A DNA stretch of 64,000 nt from Astrocystis sublimbata (Eukaryota > Ascomycota > Sordariomycetes > Xylariales > Xylariaceae), in NCBI GenBank assembly GCA_022453515.1, contig JAJNNY010000001.1, positions 186,001 to 250,000 on the forward strand. The letters run 5' to 3'. This document shows positions 36,472-48,107 of the stretch, piece by piece. The stretch's first letter is position 1, and every line of letters begins with the position of its first letter. The translations under genes and the position numbers were made by a program. The notes beneath the pieces were generated by a model. The model saw only the letters and a program-made list of their open reading frames with translations. It was not told where the DNA came from and did not search any database.

Positions 36472-38682
36472 GATGATTATGTTCTGTACTACTGTACTAC
36501 TGCCTGCATGTATGTATGTACTGTATGTATGTTTCTCGTCTTCGTAATGATGTCGTCGCAATGATGGGTGTGCTCGGAGGTCTTATGCTGCTCTCAGGTC
36601 CATAGAAACATTTTATACCACCTGCTGCTTGCCTCGCATAGTTTGCTGCATTGTTAAGGTTGTCTAGTTATCGTACTGAAACCCCATAGAGGGGCGGCAT
36701 GCCCACTCAAATTCGCGCCATAGACCCCTGCCAAGTAAGCGGCGAGGCGCAGGTCATGTGTTAGTCTGCTGTCATGTTCGGTACTGTACGCTGTCTGGCT
36801 CGCCTGCTCTGCCTTGCCTGCATCACCGTTCGCAGGAGTGAGTGTTCTGGATTGTGGGTGTTATGCGTAGAAACACTGACAACGCAGTTGGCGAGGGCTT
36901 ATCCACGGATGCCGTGTGGGCGCATATCGGATGATCCACTGTTTCTATGCAGAATCTCAATCGGCTCCCTTGATCGGCATAAAACCTCATCTCCGCTGTA
37001 ACCTGGGATGCATTTGGCAGCATGGATGCAGCCTGTACGTGGCTGGCTTCCGTAAGCAGTGTCAAACATCCTATGAGTTCATATGTTGACTAGTATAAGG
37101 GATGATTGCTAAAGAAGGCTAAGCCTTACTTTCTCTCTCTGTGTGTAACCCTCAACTATATAGAACCCATGCTATTATAGTCCCCTCACTTCCCAACCAT
37201 GATTACCACTGATTAGATGTGCTCTCTCGATGGGGACTCTCTATGCTTGCTCTGTGCTGTTCTGGGTGTTTACTTATGCGTAGACTGAACCAGCTGGTGG
37301 CGTGCAGAGCTTTTCCCGAGACCCTGGTTACGCATGAGTTCTTTATGGATTCCATCTGGGTTCTTTCTCCACAATCGACGGCACTCACAGAATCTGTCAG
37401 CAGAGATAGTATGATGATGCGCGTGCGTACTATACGCTAGTGTTTAGACAGTACTACCTCCCAAGCTCCTTCTTGCCGAACCGAACCAGAACAATACTAC
37501 GCTACACCGGCTACGCCACCACGGGGCGACTGGGACTTGAAGTTGCTTGCAGATCTCAACATCCGTGCTACGACAAGAGCTTTTCCAGAATGTCGTCTCT
37601 CGAGGCCTCTCAGGAAGTCTCCGAACTAGTTCCAGCACATGGTGTAGCAATCCGAGGGGCTATCTAAACAAAACGCTCTTCAGGTAACCCAAATCTTGGT
37701 TCTTCGCTCTCTCAGTAGAGTTTAGGTAGACGCAGCAACCCCTTGTATCGCATGTTTAGTCACGGACCGATACAAAGAAACGAAGACAGTACGGACCAGG
37801 AGAATAGTGACCACCTATCTGTTTCAACTTGGGTTAGTTTACACTTGAGGCGGATAAGTGGGCTCATACATCCGCTCACACGCTACTGCACGGCAGTATC
37901 AACGGCGTTGATTTTACTCCGCGAAGGAATGACCCGTGGAGGTTGGCGCTCTAGACTAGACTCGAAGCTTGCCTAGCGCAGCGGTATGACCCCCGACTCT
38001 TCTGGACTCTACTTCATTTTGACAAGATCCGCTGCACGAGCGGGAGTCTAAAGGAGTCGCGGCTGGGTTGGCAAGTGGATGATTGGCCTAGCCCACGACG
38101 CCTTCCTCTTGTTGTTTAGCGAAATGTAACTACGATAATACCCAAAGGGCCAAAACGCAAAGCAATTCGACCAATTCGCACCCAGTTGCAGCAGATCAAC
38201 TTTGCTTCATAGAGTATTATCCCGAGCTAGCGTACCACACAAAATATGTCTCGATGACATGGGTTAACGGGTGCAAGCTAACTAGGGGCTTGTCACAGAA
38301 GAATGGATCTATATATTCGCGATATCGCACGGAATTTTGAACCCATAATAACGACGTGGATCTACTTTCGCGAGAACACTCTTAACACTTCCAGTATCGA
38401 CTGCCATTATTACACAGGGAAAAAAAGTTCCCATCTATACTACAGGAGAGATTGAACTGGCAGGAGAAATCTACACGGGCAATAAGCCCGTGCCCCATAC
38501 GCTTGGTTTCCGTCATCTTTTCCGAATCGAGGCGAACTGTAATACGGCCGCCCCCTATACCTACTCCTAACGTTCGACTCCGCTATTCAGACCCAACATA
38601 TTCGCTCCCCACTGGCAATTCGGTTTCACATATATTGAATCTTAAGGCTTACATACTGCACTCTTTTGTGCGGGTGGGAGCC
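36472..38682. other. Intergenic, 2.2 kb, no gene recognised
   Basis: Next to the oxidoreductase start there is a GTATGTATGTACTGTATGTATG run (36508-36532), and TCTCTCTCTGTGTG near 37132. A tRNA box-A-like word at about 37977 was examined and rejected. Otherwise nothing is seen. Confidence 0.5.
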
Positions 38683-40110
38683 ATGAGTGAACCTTCATCT
38701 TTCAAGATTTCAATGGCGGCAGAAGCAGAACCTTGGATATTGTTGGCGATAGGGTCGGCCTTTGTGGCCCTTCGGCTGTATGCACGATGGTCCAAAGTCG
38801 GATTTCGAGAATTACAGTTGGACGACTACCTGTGGGTGGTATTTGTTGTGAGTTCCTCCATACTTTGAAGATCCAATACAATTGGTCTAATATGCGGCTC
38901 CCTATTTAGCTGGGGTTTGCGGCCGATAATGCTCTGGCATACACAGTCGGCGCATTCTTTCATGGTTTGACCAACAGTTATATGACACCAGAAGAGCGCG
39001 AAGCACTTGACCCGAATTCCGAAGAATTCGACAATCGCCAATGGGGGTCTAAAATCCAAATCGCGGGATGGTCCGTTTACGCCTTCAACCTATGGGTTGT
39101 GAAGTTCACTTTCGCTATATTTTTCAGCCGCCTGACGTGAGTCCACAAGCATCGATTAATGTTGTATACGAAAATTTGACTAACGTGAGTTTCGAACAAC
39201 AGATCAGGCGTTAGCCATCTGCAAGCCCGTGTTCGCATAGCATACGTCTTGCTCGGCGTTACTTACATATACGTTGCTCTCGGCTTTTTGCTCAGCTGCC
39301 AACCGTTTCATCACTTTTGGCAAATCTTTCCCGATCCAGGCAGTATGTGCCCTCGAACGAGACCCTTTTCAGTGAAGCATCTAACAATCTCTAGAACTAT
39401 GCGAGCCGACGAATTCGCCATATTATGTTCTGTCGGCACTTATATCGGACATAGTTACCGATCTTTACTTGGTGTCAATTCCTCTATCTGTAAGTAATCT
39501 GCATCACCTCCGCATGAGTTGCCGATGACTAATGAGCCTCAGCTTCTATGGGGAGTCAAGATACCAATGAGGAAAAAGGTTGTGTTGCTGGGACTTTTCA
39601 GCGGTTCTTTCTTCGTCATTATCGCAGGTACCATCCGTGGCATTGTCATCCTAACTGTACGTTACAACCCCTTTTGCACCTCACCGAGGCTGCCGCGAAG
39701 ACTCGAATCTGACTTTCTCTTGACAGGCCGGTCCAGAAGGTGCTATATCGGGAAGTCAATGGGCGAATCGCGAGACCTTTGTTGCCGCCATCATCGGAAA
39801 CCTTCCTTCCTGTCAACCCCTCTTCCGAAAATGGGCTTCCAAGGTTGGTCTGAGTGGGATTTTCACAAGATCTCACGCGACCGGGGGCCCAAGTTACCCT
39901 CTGAGCAGCATGAACGGCGGCCGTGGCACCGAGAGAAGGACCGGAGCCCAAGTATCCAACTTCACCGGTACTGCCTGGGCAAGCGACGAGCGCATCGTCG
40001 ACAGCTCAGAGTCGGTGTTACCTTCAAACAAGGTATTCGACAACAATTCGAACAACATAGTTGTCACGCATGACTTCACGGTGAAGGAAGAATATTTAAA
40101 AGGCACATAG
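38683..40110 (+). CDS. PTH11-like / fungal rhodopsin-domain 7-TM membrane protein
   Basis: Six exons, 38683-38847, 38910-39136, 39203-39342, 39395-39489, 39543-39656 and 39727-40110, give 374 residues. Family marks are L-D-D-Y near the first helix, F-S-R-L-T at the end of an inner helix, L-S-C-Q-P-F-x-x-F-W, then D-I-V-T-D-L-Y-L-V-S-I-P, G-V-K-I-P-M-R-K-K, and W-A-N-R-E-T-F-V-A-A-I before a hydrophilic cytosolic tail of about 100 residues rich in Ser and Asn. The usual CFEM domain of true Pth11 is absent. Members sit in the plasma or vacuolar membrane; some sense surfaces or host signals, most are uncharacterised. Start could also be the Met at 38713. All introns are 52-70 bp. Confidence 0.88.
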
Positions 40111-40615
40111 CTTTCGGATGGGCGTACATGTATTTTTATTGGGTAAATCTTTATCAGCGAACATATTTACGAGATGTTTTTATGTCTACAACATCTACGA
40201 ATGTACAACGAATGTACAAAGCCAACCGGAGGCCGGTTAGATACGTAAAATAATTTCTTAATATATCCTAGTTAGACTATTCAGCAATGACGAAATTTCA
40301 TTTGTTCCGATTGTTAGTCAGTGTTACGTTCCAGCGTTTAATGATTTCCCTTTATGGTAATATTTTGATTTTGCCTAGCTACGTATGTGTAACGTGAACT
40401 TGGAGCAGCGGTTGTAATCTGACCTGACCTCAGCTTGAAGAACAAAGACTTAATTTCAATAGAAGCGACTATCTAACATATTAGAGCGCTTGCTGATAGA
40501 AGCTGCTGGTGATGAAATATGAACGCTGAAAAGATCTTCTATGTGGTCATGCAAAAAGCACGCTTAATCCATTGCCCAGGTGTTTTTCGACATAGCCCTT
40601 GCGTGTCCCATCTTT
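40111..40615. other. AT-rich convergent intergenic gap
   Basis: The 3' ends of the PTH11-like and PfkB-like genes meet here. The stretch 40120-40340 is AT-rich with a repeated ATGTACAACGAATGTACAA word near 40201-40218. No gene is seen. Confidence 0.5.
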
Positions 40616-42686
40616 TCAAGTTGCCGCGCGAAGAGTTTGGAGCCGGTCATTAGGCAAGCAGTGGTTCCAGTAATCTTGCATTTCCACTTCGTCCGGGTTC
40701 TGCCCAAGGACACCCGCAGTGAGCGTCAAACGAGGAAGACCGAATTGTTCCACGGCAAAGCTAGCGGCCACTGCGCCACGGCGGCAACATTCTCGAAGAC
40801 TGCACTTCTCTGAGTCCATCAGGGCGACGGTGAAGGCTCCCAGGAAGGCACTCCCGGCACCAACCCAATCCATCGGGTTTTGGTCCTCCTGGAGAATGCT
40901 GACTTGATTATACCCCTGGACCCAGCCATCCTCATCGTCTGTTCTGTAATAGTAGCCGTACGGTTCGCAGCGAACTATCAAAATACCACCACATCTCCAA
41001 TGGCTGATTTTCCACGGATCGAAAATCCGGGCTAGTTCTTCGACGGATATGCGTACTTGTTCCTTAGTCAAGCCTATAAAACAGTCTTTCCCTTTCGAGA
41101 TGTGTCTTAGCTCTTGGTAGCTTAGGGAGAAGACGTCAGTATATTTAAGAGCGTCGAGGTATTTCTGGAGATTTTCCGCAAGAGCATAGTCGTCCCCCGA
41201 ATCCGGCGCTTCTACTAGAGTAGGCTGCCACACAAGCAAAGGGGTCCAATCTGCTCCCTTCCTTTTCCTCAATGCGGATAGGAGTTTTCTGTATTTGTAT
41301 AGGTCGCGAGGCACACATGCGAGATGGAATGCAGCAGCTTTGTGTAGGAAGAAGTCTGCTAGGCTACGAGACATCGGTTTGAAAGGCGGATCTTGATAAG
41401 TCAACGTCTGGTCTGATAATGCTGGATTAGTCCGAATCACATAAACAACAAGCGTTTGAAAGCACTTACCCACGCCGCCTATAGTGTCGATTTTGATGTG
41501 AGCCTTGTTCATCGTATTCTTACTGACGTAACGGATAGCAATCATCAGGTTCCAAGACTTTAGCGCGTAAATCAACTCGCGAGTCAGACCCGACCCATGA
41601 GAAACGAGACACGAGACGAGACACCTGATCTGTCTGCCCTGCTTCTCTGGTTTAAACAGGCGGGCACCGAATGTGGCTGGATTAATTGGTAAGCATAAAT
41701 AACTTTATCGCGTAGGAAGCTTTAAAATAAAGATATAAAGATAGGCTTGTACTTACCCCAGAGTACCTCTCCTCCCAAGGCAGAAACAACTGAGTTCTCC
41801 TCGTATTGAATGAGATCTTCAACGATCATGCCCAGAGAGACAAACTGCAGACGGGAGTCAGCCACCTCCACTTATAACGAAGAAATACCCAATGGCCCAG
41901 GAGCTTGCAGATGACTTGCGAACAAGATAGCTTTTCATTACAACTTGTGCTTCTGAGTCGTGCCGAAAAGAATGAAAAGAAACGGAGACTAGGTACAGTA
42001 CATACCTCAACTCCCTTGTATCCTTCGGGTATATGTGAAAGGCGCTTTAGAGGGAGTTCTGACTCTTCAGCTTCTGAGGGTGATTCAGGCGGAGGTTCCA
42101 TTAACGCTTGCCTACGGAGCACTTCGCCTTCTGAGAGGGATCCAGGCGGAAGTTTTGGATCATCTCCAGATGTGGTGTATACGTCGGGTAGTTTCTGCTG
42201 GGCGAATGCATCTAGCATTTCATGTTGTTTGCCTCCATCCTGTCCGTGTAGGCTTCTGTATAGTAGAAACTCGCGTGCTACATCTTCGGCGTTTTCTAGA
42301 GAATTCATCGCATGTGCACAAACGAGACCGAATGCAGTGGGATCTTGGTCCTCGTAATCGGCGTAATCGGAAAATTGACTCTGTGCTGCTGATCTGTTGT
42401 ATTGTGGGCTACTGCTGGATGCATAAGGATCTCCGTGTCGATCAAAACCTCCGGCTGGATAAGGATCTTCGTATGGTTGAGGCTCTGCGTGGACTTGAGG
42501 TTCCGGTTGTGCTTGAGACCCTTGGTTTTCTTTCATTTTTCCATGTCTTTCAGCCCGGCGGTCCTTGTAGGTACGAATATTAAGTTCGATTTGCGCATTG
42601 AGCTTTTTGACCTCTGCCTTGACGTCCCGATTCAACGTTTTCAGTTTCCCCGGTTTCTCCTTGAGCTTGCTCTGATTTTTACCCAT
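40616..42686 (-). CDS. MAK32-like PfkB-family protein with a long disordered N-terminal extension
   Basis: Four minus-strand exons, 42686-42006, 41844-41757, 41676-41470 and 41412-40616, give 590 residues. Residues 1-227 are basic (K-E-K-P-G-K-L-K) and then Gln/Pro/Ser/Glu-rich, unlike a kinase. Exons 2-4 encode a PfkB-fold protein closest to fungal MAK32-like proteins: F-V-S-L-G-M, L-G-G-E, A-T-F-G-A-R-L-F, S-L-S-Y-Q-E-L, and the C-terminal W-V-G-A-G-S-A-F-L-G-A-F anion-hole region. The usual catalytic Asp of G-A-G-D is Ser here, so sugar-kinase activity is doubtful. Exon 1 and exon 2 join in phase 0 through a 161-bp intron with branch GCTGAC. The kinase part has no ATG of its own before F-V-S-L-G-M, which favours one gene, but two adjacent genes remain possible. 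Confidence 0.72.
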
Positions 42687-43828
42687 GGTGGTAATATGTA
42701 CCAAGGACTTCAAGTACTAGGTAGTAAGGATAAATGTATTTAGGGGTAAAGCAGTCGGTAGATAAACCCAAGCCAGACACAAGGCGTCGATGAGATTGTT
42801 GGTTTGGACGTATCAATGTTCAACGAAGCACTGTAGAGTAATGAAAGAAGAATAGAAAACTTGGGTCTCTGTTCATACTTGGATCTTGACCACGCTGAGC
42901 CTGTTACAGATTGGAAAGTCGCAGCGGACCGAGAAAGGTCGATCGGGGTCATCGGAAAGGTGTGCCCGGCGTGCCTTACAGGACACATTCTGTCGGCATA
43001 TAGTATAATAAATATTCCTTTAACGGTAGAATAACTATTATATATTTAATAAGCTATATTTAAATAACTACTGTATAACTAGGTAATAATAAAACAATAA
43101 GCATTATATAAACTACTAATAACCTGGTTGGAAATACTATATCTTATCTATTTTATGTGGCACCTCGGAACCGGACACTTAATGTAACTCCCCCTTGCTG
43201 GGTAAGCGGATGCGTATCCAGCGACGTACCTAATGTTCCATGGAAGCGACATCCTAGGCATCTTGTTGAGGGCTCAGGAGCGAAGTTGATCAAGGGCGGT
43301 CCGGCCATTGCTATTGCTGCCTTTGACGAAATAAGCAGCAGATGCGATAGTCGTTTCCTTCTTTAGATGGGAGGAAGCATCCACCCTCGAATGGTATTCC
43401 ATTACATGTTGATTGCCAGGCACACCTAACACGTAACACAGGACCATCGTTTCCTCCCCACAGAGTATACTTTGGTAAGCACTGAAACTTGCCCATAGGT
43501 GCATGGCAGGCATACTCAGGCATTCAATAAGTTCATTTTGAGGTAATCGCGAAATAGTCAAAGGAAGGTTGTCAATCGGGTCTCCGTGATGGGGAGGGTA
43601 TAACATGCAGCATCTGTGATAAAATAACTACCTACCTAGGGTACCCACTGACACTGATTAGCACATAACCTGGTCTTTATAGATATAGGCCTGGATCACA
43701 GGTAGGAGGGTTCGTGTTGACCAAGGAACGATAATATAGTCCAAGGCACGTTTGTGGTACATCTTGGGTGTGTATTCAATAGTGCTTTATAAATTCATTG
43801 CTCGTTATGATACAGCCTGTGGAATGGG
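42687..43828. other. Intergenic with an AT-rich island (43012-43152)
   Basis: Contains a strongly AT-rich tract at 43012-43152, an ACCTACCTAGGGTACC cluster near 43632, and one ATG-started 110-codon minus-strand frame (43274-43606) that has no recognised family and is not supported. The Sld2 stop lies at the right end. Confidence 0.45.
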
Positions 43829-45384
43829 CTATTTCCGGCGTCGGAATCGACTACCAAACCCAGGCCCACCCTTTGAACCATGGTTCTTCAGCTTTAGACG
43901 CTTGAAGTTTGCGTGTGCCAGTTCATTGACTTTCCTCGCCGCCTTTTGCACTTTGCCCTCCTTCTTCTCCGTATTAGCCGCCTTCTGGGGCATTTTCTTG
44001 GGTTGCTTTCTTCCTGGGACCTCGTCCTCTGCATCTGAAGCAACGAAGTCTGAGCCTGACTCGATGTCGGCCAAGCTCTCAGTGGGCCTGTTCGGGTCGA
44101 ACTGAGTCTCAGGGACGATGTCTGCGTCGTTGTCGCCTTGCCTGACCTCGCTTCCAGTGTTCTCCTGTGTTGAGACCTGTGGCCGCTTGGCTCTTGTGGG
44201 CCGCATGTTCACTTTCCGAGTTGTCCTCTTCTGGCCCTTCTTCTTGTACACTCTCAGGGGCTGCCCGTCACGCCCATGGGTCTCCTCGGCTGCGCTGTCG
44301 TACAGACCATCGTCATCAAAGCCTCCCAAAAGCTGGTGTCCCTGGCTGTCAGGCTCCAGGATGTCGGCCGATGCTTTGGACGCTGGCATTGCAGGTTTCG
44401 GGGCGCTGGGCGACATTGATTCGTTCTCCATCTCGTGCAGAGCCTCCAACTCATCGTCGAGCTTCTCCTCCTCTAGCTTCCTCAGGCCAGCGACAACGCT
44501 GCTGAGACTGCGGCCGAGAGGTTTCCGGGGAAGCCGCAGGGGCCCCGGGGGCGACATGTATTCGCCACCCTCGTCGACGGTTGGCATCGGCGCTCTCCTC
44601 AGAAAGGAAGGCGTCGTCAGCTGAAGCTTGGAGACAGTAGTGGGAGTGTTCGGACCCTGGGGGTCCAGGCCCTTCCGTTTGCTGGGTGTCACGAAAGTGT
44701 TGATCAGGTTGCGCTTAGACGAGGACATGGGTGTCCGTCCCAACTTGATCTCGTCCATCTCGCTGGCCGGCCTCTTACTAGGAGTGACTTGCAATCTGGA
44801 GTGCTTTCCTGCGGCGTCGCCGACGGGGGGCTGGTTCTCGTCGTTCTCGTCCAGAAGATCAAACATGCCCAGGATGCGGCCGTTCTTCTGCGGCGTGGGG
44901 CCGATCGAGGTGGGCATGGCAGGGCTGAAGAGGGTGCGGGCGGAGGGGGTCTGGAAGATGCCGTCGTCGTCGGCGTCGATGTTGACGGTGCGGACGACGG
45001 TGGGGGTCCACACGGGCCTGGGGCGTTTGGAGGGCGTGTGCGACTGATCGCTCTCGGAATTGCGCTTGTTTCGATGCCGCGGCGGTGTCGGTGTTGCCGG
45101 TTGCTTTCCGGCGAGCACGTCACGGACGTGGTTGTATTTGGTGTACTTGGAGGCTGGTTGATGCGGGCTGGTCAGCTCTCGTTGGCTCGCAGCATCTCTC
45201 TCCTGTGTCGGCAGGTTGGCAATTAATTACCTATGGTGGGATTCTGCTTGATATCTCGGCGGCCGGGCTTCGTGCCGCCGTTGCGATTTGCCCAGTCGGC
45301 CTCGAACTGCTTCAGCTCGCTACGCAGCTGCGACGACTTGGCTTCGTATCGGCGTCGGACATCATCATTCAGCGGTACCTGCAT
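43829..45384 (-). CDS. SLD2: DNA replication initiation factor Sld2 (DRC1)
   Basis: Minus-strand exons 45384-45231 and 45153-43829 give 492 residues. The N-terminal DRC1/Sld2 domain shows R-S-E-L-K-Q-F-E-A-D-W, then G-T-K-P-G-R-R-D-I-K-Q-N-P-T-I, and, across the 77-bp intron, A-S-K-Y-T-K-Y-N. The middle is rich in Ser/Thr-Pro sites, including several T-P-S-K and a T-P-Q-K that fit the CDK consensus. In yeast, CDK-phosphorylated Sld2 binds Dpb11 to load the replicative helicase, so the dense sites suit that role. The C-terminus is very basic (F-G-S-R-F-R-R-R-K), as expected for DNA binding and nuclear location. It is divergent from the RING gene across 581 bp. Confidence 0.93.
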
Positions 45385-45965
45385 GATGTCTATCTATAAA
45401 ACGGCAATATTCAGGGGAAGAGATGATCGGGCTGCTCAACAATATCGTAACTCATGTCAATGGCAACAATGCATTCGAGGTATATGGACGGTAAGATGAA
45501 TGGAGTTGTAAAAAGGAGGGGATCCAGGTAAAGTGTACATGGTACTTAGTACTTACTTGAGGTATCAGAACGCGCCTCACGCGACCGAGCGCTTAATTGC
45601 TTAACAGGTGTGCGTCACGCGACGCGACGAGCATCGTACCATGGCTGGGGTCCATTACATACATAGGTAGGTGGTTCCCTACATAGGGTCTCGCCTTTGG
45701 ATGCTATGACGCAGTAGGTGTCTACCCAGGTACCTACCTAGGTAGGAACCTCCATCCCGTACTCGTCCTGGCGTGGCGACCAGTGGACATGGACAGCGAC
45801 AGCCGACAGCATCACAAGCCAAGTCAAGTCAAGTCAACCTCGAAGCTCATGGTGGCTGGATGCATCGTCGTCACCTTGCCCGCTGCCACTCCCCCCTGCG
45901 AGAACCTCATGCCATCCATGCTGTTCTGCGCTGTCTTGGTTTCAGCAATTGCGTGTCCCTGATTT
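45385..45965. other. Divergent promoter region between SLD2 and the RING gene
   Basis: Holds a cluster of ACCTACCTAGGTAGG words (45662-45675 and 45720-45750) and a short AAGTC tandem run (45820-45838). No gene is seen. Confidence 0.5.
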
Positions 45966-47033
45966 ATGGATGTCGAGGCCGTGACCGACGATCTCCAGTC
46001 AAAAGTCCTTCGACACACTCTTGCAGAAGTGGCGGCTAGGGGCGAACTGACTGACGATGCACGACTGAGTGAGCCCTGCTGCGTCATCTGTCTCGATACC
46101 ATCACAGAACCCTGCGAGGCGAGGCCCTGCAAGCATCGCAACTTCGACTATGTCTGTCTGTTGACCTGGCTTGGGCGTGTTTCGACGTGTCCACTGTGCA
46201 AGAGTGCCATACTCGAGGTAGCATACGACTTTGATCACGACGGCACAGGCACGAGTCGTACGTACCTGGTGTCGCAGGGGACAGCCGCCACTGCGCAGCA
46301 CAGGCAGGACCAAGCCCAGCCTTCTAGGCCACAGCGCCCGCCCGAACGACGACAGAACAGGCATCGACATGAGAGTATCCGGCACCAGCCGGCGGCGCAG
46401 GATCCGGCCATCGTTCGTCGTCAGCAAATCTACAGATACCGTCTCTACTCGTTACACGTAGGGTCCAACTCCAGGTCGCACTATAGAGAAATAACGCCAG
46501 CTCTTTTTGAATCAGAACCGGAGCTGGTCTCACGCGCGCGATCCTGGCTGCGACGCGAACTGAAGGTTTTCGCATTCCTCCGCACCCCCAGCAGCCCACA
46601 AGCCAGCGACGATGCAATGACAAGGCGGCGCGCCAACAATGCCGAGTTTCTCTTGGAATACATCATTGCCATCTTGAAAACAGTTGACATAAAGGGCAGT
46701 CAGGGTGCTGCAGAGGATATGCTGTCCGAATTCCTGGGCCGTGATAATACAATGCTGCTCTTGCACGAGCTGCGAAGTTTCCTTCGCAGTCCCTTCTCAT
46801 TAGGAGAATGGGACCGTAACGTTCAGTATCCATCTCCTGATAGATTGCCTATCCCATGTGCAGACCAAAATGCCGGCCAACGAGGCCGTCTTCCAGGGAG
46901 CGGGACCATGCGCAGCCGCAGCCGCACCCAACAGGGTCAAGGGCTGCGGGGGGCTGACTTGTATCGCCCATTTACGACCCGAAATTCATGTGAACCGCAT
47001 TCAAGAATCCCGCCCCCAAAAAGTAACAAATAA
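45966..47033 (+). CDS. RING-finger protein, probable E3 ubiquitin ligase, 355 aa
   Basis: A single exon encodes 355 residues. The RING lies at residues 39-78: C-V-I-C, then P-C-K-H, F-D-Y-V-C and C-P-L-C. At the fifth metal-ligand position, where most RINGs have Cys or His, the aligned residue is Asp61 of F-D-Y-V-C. Asp can bind zinc in some RINGs, so this need not be inactive. After the RING come a Gln/Arg-rich, probably disordered stretch (about 100-150) and a helical region (about 170-280), then a basic tail. E3 function is inferred from the RING. The start at 45966 gives 38 residues before the first Cys, and no better start is seen. Confidence 0.85.
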   Translation: MDVEAVTDDLQSKVLRHTLAEVAARGELTDDARLSEPCCVICLDTITEPCEARPCKHRNFDYVCLLTWLGRVSTCPLCKSAILEVAYDFDHDGTGTSRTYLVSQGTAATAQHRQDQAQPSRPQRPPERRQNRHRHESIRHQPAAQDPAIVRRQQIYRYRLYSLHVGSNSRSHYREITPALFESEPELVSRARSWLRRELKVFAFLRTPSSPQASDDAMTRRRANNAEFLLEYIIAILKTVDIKGSQGAAEDMLSEFLGRDNTMLLLHELRSFLRSPFSLGEWDRNVQYPSPDRLPIPCADQNAGQRGRLPGSGTMRSRSRTQQGQGLRGADLYRPFTTRNSCEPHSRIPPPKSNK

Positions 47034-48107
47034 GTAATGAGTCATGTCACATCGACGGTCCCCATTGAGAGACAACCAGGATTCGAGTTGGCTGACGAGC
47101 GCCAGGGACACCAGCAATTGGATGCTTACGTTTGCTCTCTTGTCCAAGTTACTGCTTCATCTAGGTAAATGGAGTTTTGCCGTGAGCCACGACAGTTGTG
47201 TAGTGACGATTCTTGCTGTGATGAGGCAGGGTTGCAATCTATATAGCTCCTCACCCACCCATAGTTACCTACAGTATCCTGCGGTGGCAACAATCACAAC
47301 TCCAACTTGAAAGGCAGCCTTGAATGTGTCGATCTATAAAACGAGCCATTTTGAGTATGGCTGTCGACCACATGTCCTCTTGTATAGACACACCAGTCAG
47401 TGACATCCCAATCAACAATTACTATTACATGCGGCATGCCGTCAGAGGCATAGAACAACTCAGTAGGACTGCCAAATCACCTGCATCCAGCCCCCCCTGC
47501 ATCTAGTAGTGCGAGTGGCTCATTGTCTACGAAAACAAAACTGCGATATTCCATCATCTCCTGGGCGCTTCTCTTATCATCGAGCATTGTACTCGCTTAT
47601 GGACTATTTAGATTCACTGTTTACTACCCCTTACCCACCAAAGTTACGGTGACCTCGAATACAAGCACTGCAAACCACCGACACCTCACTCCTTTGAAGC
47701 ACGTGACAGACATTGATCCGGACTGGCATAAACGGACCTTCTGCCTTTTCCCGAGTCAACCCAATCTGGATAAAAGCACAAAAGGTTCCTGCAGCTCACG
47801 CATCGCTTCGGTCTATTGGGTGTTATTCTCTGTGCGCCCAGTGCTGGACCAACTCAGCTTATGATCGAGCAGGCTAGATGGCCATGGCAAGGCCACCCAT
47901 GATGTGTCGGCAGTTATAGCCTGTAGCTTGGCAGGCCAAAAAAAGCGCCGTGGTACGAGATAAAATGCACGATGCGCTCCCGCTGTATGAAGAGCAAAAC
48001 GCCGCCCCTGTGTTGCATCAAGAGCTGTTGTTTGGTTGCTTTTATTCCAGTTGTTCCCTTCGCTTGCCACAAGTAATAGCACGCAAATCGAGTCAAGCCA
48101 ACTCACG
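47034..48107. other. Intergenic, 1.07 kb, no supported gene
   Basis: One frame at 47523-47864 begins with a hydrophobic helix but has no ATG start and no family match, so it is not called. The right end is the DUF1996 promoter. Confidence 0.5.

Noticed and set aside
37972..38060. tRNA-like start (CTAGCGCAGCGGTATGA, box-A-like)
   Set aside because: No box B (GGTTCGANTCC-like) follows at the right distance and the anticodon and T stems do not pair.
43274..43606. ATG-started 110-codon minus-strand frame
   Set aside because: Possible but unsupported: no recognised family, promoter or splice evidence.
47523..47864. Open frame with an N-terminal hydrophobic helix
   Set aside because: It has no ATG start and no recognised domain or splice support.
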